From assembly GCA_026874595.1 (NCBI GenBank), contig CM049308.1:91515624-91579623 (forward strand): 64,000 bases of DNA, in the 5' to 3' direction. Positions 43,701 to 55,700 of the stretch are shown here, piece by piece. Both the position numbers and the translations under genes were made by a program. The DNA comes from Sipunculus nudus (lineage: Eukaryota; Annelida; Sipuncula; Golfingiida; Sipunculidae). Within the stretch, counting starts at the first letter, position 1. Each line of letters opens with the position of its first letter. A model generated the notes under the pieces. It was not told the origin of the DNA and did no database searches. It saw only the letters and a program-made list of their open reading frames with translations.

Positions 43701-46700
43701 TAGTTAATTATAGGTAGAGGTACGCTCCCAGCAGGAGGGCATTGTGAGACCGGAGTGGGCAGTCAACCTTTTGACCTCATTCAGCAGCTGTTGGCTTCAT
43801 TGGTTAATGTCCCCAGGTATAAGGTTCTCCAGGGTCCTGACCTGTGACCTGCATATTAATAACATATAACCTGTGAAATTAGTTCATATTCATTACTACA
43901 CATTCAAGAGTGTTTTTAATAAATATTTTCATATTTCATACTTGTCATACACCCCTTTTATTTTCTCCTGGAGGATTTTGGTTGAAACATATAAATTAAA
44001 TGATATAAAGATTAGATATGAGAAGATGCAGAGCTTGCCCACAGAGGTCTTATCCTGGAAATAAGATGATACAGATCTTGCCCACAGAGGTCTTGTCCTC
44101 AATATAAGATGATACAGATCCTGCCAACAGAGGCCTTATCCTGATTATAAGATAATGCAGAGCGTGCCCACAGAGGCCTTGTCGTAACATAAGATGATAA
44201 CAATCTTGCCCATAGAGGTGTTATCCTTAATATAAGATGATAAAGATCTTGCCCACAGAGGTCTTATTCTGGATAAAAGACATTGCAGAGCTTGCCCACA
44301 GAGGTGACTCAGGTCTTATCCTTGATAGAAGACATTGCAGAGCTTGCCAACAGAGGTCTTATCCTGGATAGAAGACAATACAGAGCTTGCCCACAGGTCT
44401 TATCCTGGGTAAAATGATGCGGAGCTTGTGTTTGAGGTCATGCAGGTCTTGCCCAGAGAATACTTGATATGGTTATAAGAATATGCAGTCATTGTGTACA
44501 GCATGCTGCCTTCCTGAAATGTGATTTCTGTGATTGTATTTCTTTTTCAAGTTATGAGACAGCTGTGGTCTTGAATAATAAGATCTGTTTTTGTTTAATA
44601 ACCTGCAGTGTTAGCTCACCTGACATGGACTTTCATTTCCACTGTAATCATGATTAAATTTACCTTTATTGAGACAACACTGGTTTCTTTGGATAAGGTA
44701 ATTGAATATTCATAAACTTCATTCTGAAAGGCAAAACATGACGAAACTAGAAATCACAGAAGCATAAAATGTATTACGAGTCCAGCACAGAACAACATCA
44801 CCTTCAACATTCTGGACATGCAGAGGGAATTTGTGACCAGAGAATGTAGAATTTCTCAATTGGAAATAGTATGACTTTTTGACTGACGAGAAGACATTTT
44901 TTGTAACAGCCGTTTCTGACCTTTATCTTGGCTGAGCATAGTACCTGGAGTATTGAAGCAGCAGATTGCCGCTGGCTTTGGTTCAGGACTCCACGTGTGT
45001 GTACAGCATCCAGATTGTTTTTATGGTTCATTCATGGCAGCGCCAGGACAGGAATGGAGTGATAAATAGCAGGGGGTGCTAGAATGCGGCACAAACAGTC
45101 CCAGGGAAGCACTGCTCTAGATTAGGATCACCACACAAAGCACCACAACCTCTCTAAATATATAAATACTGGGCCATCAGGAACATTCGGGGAATATACT
45201 AATTATCTGAACATTTAGTGAAGCAAAGACCATGTAGATGTTCAAATAAATGATCATGTGGATAAATATTCTAAAATATCACATTTGACTTTTCATGTCT
45301 TAGTATTATTACCCTTTAAATGAAATGTCAGATAATATATGTTCAAACATTGTAAAGATATCTATTTGAAACTTGAGGCCTAGCCAGGGCAATGTAAATT
45401 TCAGATAATCTGATAGAATTATCATATCCCAAGTACCAGTGGATAAGTATAATGCTGAACAGTATTGAACTTTTATTAACGTTTCTTTATTTTTGTTAGG
45501 TATGTGCAAGCCAAAGGAAATTGCTAGCTGGATATAACATAACTTAAAACTACAGTACTTTTTTTGTGAACTTAAATATTGATACAAGTTTTCTTCCCAC
45601 AAATGCTGTGCCTTAAATAAGTGGTTTACCCTGTATCTATATTTCACAGATTCTGTAGATCAAATCTACTATAGAGCACACAGTTACCTGCTCTAAGTCA
45701 CATAGGTGACAAGCTGATGATTAATTCATGACAGGCCAGTTGAGTGACAAACACAATATCCTGACACAAAACTGAATGTGATTACCAGGACATAAGGAGA
45801 CAAGGCACACTGGTCAGACACAGCCAGATTGTGTCCAGATCACAGATCACCTGTCAGTCCATGACAAACAGGCAGCCATTAAACAAATGCTTGAAACCCT
45901 CCAATGGTCAGAAATTAATTAAGACAGGGGGTCAGGAGTAATTTGTGAGGTTAATCACAGACCACGAAGAAGAACAGGCTTTGTCATCTCATCCTCTGAG
46001 CGGAGGCTGGAACTGCTGTAGTACTACCAAGGTCACTGTAGTACACCCCTGATAGAGGAGCCTGCAGAGAGCTCATTCATACCAGCCTCCTGGGGTTAGT
46101 TGAGTTACCCATCATTTGGGGAACACAATCAAAGGAACACAGGAGGAGTCCCACAATATCTGGCTGTTTGCCAAAACTGAGAGGATCATCTTGTGTTGGC
46201 GGGTGTTAAAAATGATAGCTTCATATCATTACCCTGAAACCTGTTCTGTTCGGTTTTCTGTGTCTTTGTCACCTCATCTTCTAGGGTAACACCCAGTATG
46301 TTCAGCCAGCTGGTTGGTGCTGTTTATTGAGTCACTGCAGTTTTACTCATCAAGGTGACATACAGTTTTATCATGAACATCTGGCAATTAATTCAGTGAT
46401 TTCTTGTAATATAAGCTTTGATTTAGTGTCTTTGTTTTTCCTGAAGTTAGTGACCTTACTACTAAGGCCCATGATAAAGTAACTTGTGTAGACAAGTACC
46501 TCAGTGATATGTGGACTTCTTACCTTGACAATATAAAAAATTATAATATTGATTTGTGCAAGTTTATTCTGAAACACATATATCATTAAACTTATTTATT
46601 TAACTGACTTCTCAAGGTCCTGGTATCTTTATGTTGATAGAGTTCTTTTAAAAATCAGTTGATCGTAAGCAGTGCTTGCATGTAACCCTATGAATTTGTG

Positions 46701-49700
46701 TACATGTTCTGGATATTGGAAAAAGTACTCAGCACTTGGTGTTCTTTGAAAATGTATAAAAATCCAGTAACTGTAATAATTTCAGAAAAACCTATTGCAA
46801 ATTCCAGAAGTAGTATTGGATATGGAATTGCCTTTCAGTTTATCTTTTGGATATTATATTGAACTTTTCTTGATTATTGTGGAATCTGCATTGTCTTTAT
46901 GTCATATGCCAGGTTCTTTTATCAGAGGACCTCTTTAGTGCATGATGGCATAGTATCTAAATGGACCATAAGGTTTTGCGGTATGGTCAGCTGTCTTGGC
47001 AAATCAGTTGTGTGTTCAAAACTTGTTTGCGAAACATGACACTAAAAAGATTCCTGGGAAGGCACAGCTGGTCAGGGAAAGGTTTGTTTGAGACAAGGTA
47101 ACATATCCTTTAAGCGGCCTTACTGCTGCACTGAAGTCATCGGGACTGTCTGGGAGGAAGGCCAGCAGGCTGTGGAGCTGTTGTCTGCCCTGGATCAGGG
47201 TCTCCTATCCCTGTGATGTATGGCTTCATAAAGCCGTTCATCCACTCTGGGGTATGGCAGGACACCGCTGCTCAGGTGTTTTTCATTGGGAGATGGGCAA
47301 CAGTTTAAGAAATGTGTTGTATGCTTTCTGTTCCCCGTGTGATGCTTCACAAGTTATTCTGATTGCCCTGACAGGTGCACTGTAATGCTGTTGTTTTGCT
47401 GATAAGCTGCTGGCTGATTGACTGACTGACTGACTGACTGACGGACTGACAGCTGGCGGTCTCTGGTGATCCTGTCATGAAGCATGGATTGTTCAAGGAA
47501 TATCTCAAGAAATCAAAAGAGTTAATACAATGTCACACAGAGTTCTGATTTCTTAAGCACTTTGACTGAGCTGTTAAGTTATTGCAAACTTACTGGTTTA
47601 TTTAATGAAGTAGTGATATAGTAGATAAAAAAGAATAAATACCAAGAAAAATGAAGTCCTTGGCCTTTCGAGAGAAAAACTTCTAGTCATTTTACAATTT
47701 TGTATCATGATGTGCAGGGATTAGGTAACGTGCCTACCAGTATAGTAAAACTTCAATCAATATTTCCCACAGATGTTCTCATAAATGATTTTTTAGCTCA
47801 GCTGACTATAAGTCATCTGAGCTATAGTCATGGTCCATTGTCAGTCGTCCATCCATCCGTCCGTAGATGTGGCACGTTTTGAAACCGCAAGACCTAGGAA
47901 TCCAAAATTCGGCATAATGTTAGATGTCCCCAAGATCTCCTACCAAGCCGAAAACTGGGTCTTTGCGACTTCATTCCTTTGAGAAATAAAGAAAAAACCT
48001 CAATTTTTTATTAAAAACCTATTTTCACACTTCAGGACTGCCTAATTTCCTCATATTTACCATAAATAATCCTCTATATAGTTCCTATGTACATGCCAGA
48101 AATTTGGTCTGTATTATATAATTTTAAAAAGTTACAGGCCCAAACATAATGCATTTTGTAAATAATCAGGAAAGAAATTTTATCACTTAACACAAAACTT
48201 GTTAAAGCTTAGCACTTTTTTTCCATTAATATTACTTTTATTAATCTAAACTAAATTGTATACCCAAAATTAGGTCAAAATCTTTTAAATTTTTTAAAAT
48301 ATCAGCAAAAATAAAAAATTGGTACCTTAAATTTTGCCCAACTTTGACCTTGGCATGTTTTTTTCCTGTAACTTCTGTGGATTTAATTTTCAAAGCATGT
48401 TTTTGTTAGCATTTCAACTTTTAACACCAAAAATTTGAAACCAGTTGATCAGAAACTGTAGATTTTATTCAAGTTTTCAAGCACCATGTCACATATTGTT
48501 TACATCAAGCTAGTGTTATGCAGTTTGCTAGAGCTCAGCTCCTGAGCTTCAGCTCTAAGTTCCTTAAATTTGGCATACAGTTAGATGTCTCCAAAATCCC
48601 CTATCATGCCAAGAATTTGGTCACTAGGACTTAATTCCCTCGAGATATTAATGAAAAACTTCTTTTAAACTCCATTAAAAACCCATTGTTACACTTTAAG
48701 ACTGCCTAATATCAAAACCACTGATCTGACTTTGATCATATATAATATACATATTTTTCTATACATTCGCTATGCACATGCCAGAAATGATGTCAGTAAT
48801 GCGTATTTTTTTTTAAGTTATGGGCCCAAACATATTGGACTTTTTAAAAACTCAAGAAATATATTTACTCACCAAAGATGAGAATTGCTGAAGCTGGAGA
48901 CTTTTTTTTCAGGATTATAACTTTATTTAATCAAGATTCAATTGTTGACCCAAAATTAGATCTGAATTTTGCAATTTTTTCAGGTTATTAGCATAAACAA
49001 AAAATCAGTACCTTAAATTTTGTCCAACTTTGGCAATGGCACGTTTTTTCCCTGTAAGCACTGTTGATTTAATTTTCACAGCATATATACAAAAGGATTT
49101 AATCTTTAAAAATCTGAAATTTCAAAGGAATTGATTGAAAAGAGTAGCTTTTATTCAAGTTTTCATACACTGTGTCCAGTGTTGATTACATCTAGCCCAC
49201 CTAGTAGTACAGCCTTCACTTGCATTATGTAACCCACCCCAGGCAGCTTGCCTTGGCTTAGCTTGGCCACTACTAGCAGGCTTCCCCTCTGCCCTGCACC
49301 CCCCCCCCCCCCCCAGATGGTGCATTAACTAGATGAATGTTATAATTTTCTGTATTTCATTTTTTCTCGGCTATGCAATGCTACATTTTAGATTTTGTAT
49401 TTACCACCAGGGTTACAATGATTAAAGTGCACATTTAATTGTGTCCACAAAGTGGTGTATTGCTATGAAAGTGTGGATGTTCATCAGATAAGTAATTCCT
49501 TACTTGAGAAGAGTAATATTGTGAAATTGACTATTAATTCCAGTAATAAATCATAGCTTAGATTGTAATTAGCTTAATGATATTGTTTGTCCCTCATTCA
49601 ACCAAGAGTGTGTATACTTTATTTGAAAAGATGTTTTTATTTTACCAAATTTACTGAATCTTTTATTTTATTTCGGTGAATAAGATTAAGCATGTATTGA

Positions 49701-52700
49701 AAACTCCAATGTGCAAAACTTTTAAATAGTGATTCAAGGAATAATCTTGTGGATGCCATGTTGTGGCATTATTTTCTTTTAAATTCAGTTTAAACATTTG
49801 TGATTTAGAAATAATAAAAATATATGTGTATGCATAATATGACCCAATAACAGCTACACTCTGGATATATAATGATTGCAACTTAGAATTCTAATATTTT
49901 AACTTATATTTTCAGTGTTTTTTAATACAAATTTATAAAACTTGTAAATAAAAAAAATAATCAGATAAAAACTGTTTTAATGGAAAAAGTGGATATGCTT
50001 AAATAATAGGCTTATATATAAACATAAATGCATTATTTCCTTGAAAGTGAAATAAGGGTATTAGTCCATTCTGTCCACTGGCCTGTCCATCTGTGAATTT
50101 TTCATATGCATCACAGTATCTCAAAACTTTTACTCTTTTTCTTCATGACAGTCTTGTCAGAGTATTAGTTTGCAATCATATATTTAGAACTTTACTATAA
50201 CCAAGTAGGAGGGCCTCTTTCCTCTTAGCTTCTCATATGCTTTTATAAATATAAAAAAAACATTAGAATAGAATATTTTGCATTTGCAAAAATTTCAAAC
50301 TTAAGCTGAGCGCCGTGGGTCCCTTGTTTATGAATTGTTTAATCCACCAATCAGCACACAGCTCAGCTACAGGTCAGGAATTTGTGATGAAAAGGGAAGG
50401 CAGGTGGAGAATCATTCCTTGTGTTACATTGTAATATTGATACTTAACTAAGTATAGTTGTTACATTGTTTTATTGACACTTAACAGAGTATGGTTGTTA
50501 CATTGTTATATTGATACTTAACTAAGTATAGTTGTTACATTGTTTTATTGACACTTAACAGAGTATGGTTGTTACATTGTTATATTGATACTTAACTAAG
50601 TATAGTTGTTACATTGTTTTATTGACACTTAACAGAGTATGGTTGTTACATTGTAATATTGATACTTACCTGAGTATAGTTGTTACATTGTAATATTGAT
50701 ACTTAACTAAGTTTAGTAAACCTAAAAGTGTAAAAATAGGAATTGTCTATTATGCACTGTGCTTCCCTAACATTTATACCTTGTGTTGATTATATAACAT
50801 TGTCATGCAAGACTTTTGTTCTTTAGACAGGCATGTTATCCCTTACACCTTGTTATTGCATGTTAGCAATAAACTATCTTTAGTTATGGTAATACCGATC
50901 TTTTTGTCATTTCAGGAATACATGTGGCATCGCAAGCACACCTACATGAGGTTAGATGGATCATCTAAAATCTCTGACAGACGTGACATGGTTGCTGACT
51001 TTCAGACGCGCTCAGACATCTTTGTCTTCCTCCTCAGCACGAGAGCAGGAGGTCTGGGTATCAACCTGACTGCTGCCGATACTGTAAGTGCTATTTATCA
51101 AGTTTACAAACCTTTATTCCCAAAATTGGAATGGATTGCCACCCATAAAATCCCTTAATCTGACAGCCTTATTCTCTTGTTGTATGTCCCCTTGCAAAAA
51201 TATGAAACATTATAAACCAGGACACCGCCAAATACTACCAACTCCAAATTTAATTGAATTGTCATGTTCCTTATCCCCTGAACATTAAAATGTATATTTA
51301 TTTTTATGAACTTTAGTTTTATTTTTATGTGTAAAAATTTTAAATGTTTTATTTAAATGAATTATTGAATATTTTATAAATACATTTTAATGAAAATTTC
51401 TGTGAACTTTAATGGAAAAGGCAGAGTGACAGCTTGCCATTGAGATGAAAATGTTTCAGTCCCTAGATTGTCCTGATTTAGACAGGTTTTACTGTATTGC
51501 TACAGATTATGTTTTCATAAGTTCAACACCTCCTGGAATTAATGTCATTGATAATTTTAAGAATGTTAAAATCAGTCTGGTAAAGTCTTTTCATATAAAC
51601 AGTCACTCTCTGATCCGACTCTTCTTACATGTATATGCAAACTGTTTGCTCCTCATTTGATGACTGAGTTCGTTAGGATGATTCCCGTATGCAGTTTTGA
51701 TTGATTAATTCACTCTTGAATATGGGAAACCATGTCAGGCCTGTCACATTTTGCTGGCCGGTGTCTCCATTTATTTGATCATGCATATTGATGTGAATTC
51801 ACCCTGCTGAGTATACAGTGTTTAAGTCAGACTGAAACTACAATAAATTATGAGTTTCATTAATAATAAAATTACTTGTTTCATCATTAATAAAATTAGT
51901 AGTTTCATCTGAAATATTGTACCTTCATAGGTAAAATCTGTGAACACTCTCTAAATGAACAGTCCATCCAACTAAAACACCCCAAAGCATCCATCTGTAA
52001 ACCGTTTTGCATGGATCATACAACTGAAGCAATATCAAGGAACCATTCCCAGTGTGTGGTCACTTAATGGTTGATGGAGAGTTTACCTGCTCAAAGTATA
52101 GGGCAGGTATAATTGGCCTTTATTACTCCGCTTGTTACCTGGCCACTGAATGGGTGTAATGGCGGTCAGTAATTAAAGGTAATCTGTATGATTGCAATCA
52201 GGTCTGAGGCTTTATAAGAAGATGGATGTGCCTGAGGATATGTGGCATTTATTGAAGATTTATATCTAATTATAAAGCTTGTGATGTTGTTGATTATGAC
52301 TATGCAAATCATTACTTTCCACAGAAAGTTCCTTTAGATTAAGCATTAAACATGCAAGTGTTAATACATTTTGATTACATGGTTATACAAGAGTGAAAGT
52401 TTGCAGTAATTATTAAAATGTTCCCTTTTCACTTAACCATTGTCTGTGCTAATTTACTGATTAAGCTTAGATACTTCAAGTGAAATCAAACAAGATCTTC
52501 TCAGAATTCCACTCAAACAAACTTTTTGATATTTAAAGTAATATTTTTTCAGATGACATGATGATCCAGGTAATGATGTCAAAAGATTAATAACTATATT
52601 CTAGACATACATGATCCAGACCAAATGTTACATAAAAAGAAGCTGCATGGTGAATAATTAGGATTTAAATATAAGAAAATAAACAATCTTGAATGATTTC

Positions 52701-55700
52701 TTTTAGTATTTAGTCATATGATGTATTGTGTTGTAGGTGATATTTTACGACAGTGACTGGAACCCGACAGTCGATCAGCAAGCCATGGACCGAGCACATC
52801 GCTTGGGTCAAACAAAACAGGTGACTGTCTACAGACTGATCTGCAAAGGCACCATCGAGGAGCGCATCTTACAGCGGGCCAAGGAAAAGAGTGAGGTATG
52901 CAAGTTTCATGTGTTTAAATTTCTTGAAGTTTTTACCACAAATATATGAGGATGGGTTAGTTCTCTCTGTACTACCTTACTAGTAAGTTATGGATAATTC
53001 CATACCACTGATTTAACTTACTAGCAAGGTATAAATAATTGCATACCACTGATTTAACTTACTAGCAAGCTATGGATAATTGCATACCACTGTTTTAACT
53101 TACTAGTAAGGTATGGATTATTGCATACCACTGATTTAATTTACTAGTAATGTATGGATAATTATATACCACTGATTTAACCTCCTACCAAGGTATAAAT
53201 AATTTCATACCACTGATTTAACTTACTAGCAAGCTATGGATAATTGCATACCACTGTTTAAACTTACTAGTAAGGTATGGATGATTGCATACCACTGATT
53301 TAACTTACTAGCAAGTTATGGATAATTCCATACCACTGATTTAACTTACTAGTAAGGTATGGATTATTGCATACCACTGATTTAATTTACTAGCAAGTTA
53401 TGGATAATTCCATACCACTGATTTAACTTACAAGCAAGGTATGGATAATTGCATACCACTGATTTAACTTACTAGCAAGGTATGGATAATTTCATACCAC
53501 TGATTTAACTTACTAGCAAGGTATGGATAATTCCACACCACTGATTTAATAATTTTAAAGTACTTGTCTGATTCATTTATTTTCAGATATTTATAATTAC
53601 TTAGGTTTCTCAGCTATAATAAAAGAGTGAATAAACAACTTTTTCGCTTCATTTAACAAAAAAAACATAAAGCTTTACTGTATAACTTGGTTAAACCCAA
53701 CAAATAATATATATTTAGACCCTGAACATATAGAATTATTCTTTGAAGAAATCCCTGGCCCTTCACCCACATTCATCTAGCAGTGAAGTACTCAGTACTA
53801 TAGGGATCAATTAATACCTAGATTTTTTTTTAATTTCAATTTTTACAGGTGAACAATGGGCTTTTTGTTCTTATTTGCTTTTATAAGCTTAATCTTTTTG
53901 ATTTCATCTAACAGAGATCAGATTGGACACAAGAAGGCATTTTCTTGACATAAGTGATATATAATCAAGACTTAACAAATAAACTAGAATTTGAGAGAAC
54001 TTTTCTTAACAGCTAAATTGGAAAATAGACCAAGCTCTTTTCTCTGCTGAAAATTTATTGCCTTCAAAATACAACAAAATGCTCATTACCGTACAAGATA
54101 TGCTTATCCCTACTTTTGTGACATTCAAATTTTCACAGGTGGGCAGTGGACACCTTTATTTTGTTATTATAATGTTAATCTCGTTAGCATCACCTGAAGG
54201 ATACAGGAGCCTTGGGACACAGTTCAATGTGAGCCACCACCTGTTAATCAAAGGGCTACTTTAAAACGGTTACTTTAATCAGGAACTGTGATCTATGAGC
54301 TATAAAATGGCTGGACAATGGTCATTAGGTTTTCAAGTAGCACCCCTTGTATAGCTGAGACAAAGAAGGGTTAGTGACCATCTGTTTAGTTAAGTGACCA
54401 CCACCCTTTGTAGCTGCCCACTGTTACTCCTTTGAGGGTATCCCACGTTTAATGACGATATCTCCCGTATCAGCACCATGTCATTTCTCGGCAGCTCTCG
54501 GTGACAAATGTCCAGGAGTGACCTGACCCTCTCATATTGTCATTAGACCCCGCCAGGGACCTTGACTGTTATTGATTGGTTGAGCAAGAACACCCAGAAA
54601 CTAAGGGTGTGGTTGAACGGGATTCATTGATTCGTGGCATCATACCATAAGATTACGTGTGGTTAGCCCACAGGCACGCCGGTGCTATATTTGAAGTCAC
54701 TCACGATCTCAAGTTGTACTCAAATACGGCATTTACGCATATTTAAACATTTGCTTCCTGGCTCTGACCCCACTGTGAGGAGAGATGTTGTCTCAAGTCC
54801 TCATCACATATAACACAAACATAACCGAACGTAATTTGCAAACGCTGTAACCGACGGGTATTGATTTTTAATCTGCCGTTCATTCTTAGCTTTGCATCTT
54901 AATATTTGACCAAACGTGTCCCGTGTCCCGTGAGAAAGCCTTTCTCTTCAGCTAGCTCACACCTAGGGCTGTGTGAGTGACAATAGTTTTGGTCAGTATT
55001 TGGTCATTTTGATATAACAGTTCCTAGAATGGTCCTTTATGCTTCACTGGATCAGATTCGTGGCCTGTTGCCTCCACACAATTATTAATGTGGTTAATAT
55101 TTACCAGACCTGATCTGCTCATGAACACACATGGCAGCAAATGAAATATTGTGAGAATTCATAAACATGTATGCTCCCATGGGATGAGCTATTGTATACA
55201 TTTCTCTAGCTCTGTTACCTGTGAACAATTTCATTCAGTTTAAATGATCTTCCTCCTGTGTGTGTCTTGTGATATGAATCACCTGAGATTTTTGGCACAC
55301 TTTGTGTACAGTTCAGCAGATCATTCAAGTGGATGCATTTATTAAGAAACCACAGAAATATAAAACCAATGGTTTCTGGAAGCAGAGGCGTTCAAGGGTT
55401 TACAAACTTTTTGGGGGTAAAAGGTAACACATTAAACTCCCCCTGTCACAAAGCAGGTCATGAAAGAGAAAGTAAATTACAAAAAAAAATTAGCCTTCAT
55501 GTGGGCCCTCATATGTCAATTTAAAGAAAGGGGGTGTGTAAGATCAGAGTTTCTTTGTTGTCTGAAGTACCATTATTACAAATGAATGAGTCTGTTCTGT
55601 GAAAAGAAAATAAAAAATGTGAAAGAGAGAAGATATGATTGCCCATTATTGTGGATGATGAACTTACATTTTCAAACATCTATGGGACCCTTCACCCATA

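Noticed and set aside
45309..45647. 112-codon minus-strand frame
   Set aside because: No recognised family, in AT-rich intron, with no splice or promoter context; length is within chance for a window this size.
52974..53550. CRISPR-like regular repeats
   Set aside because: Units are contiguous with no unique spacers, and the sequence is an animal intron.
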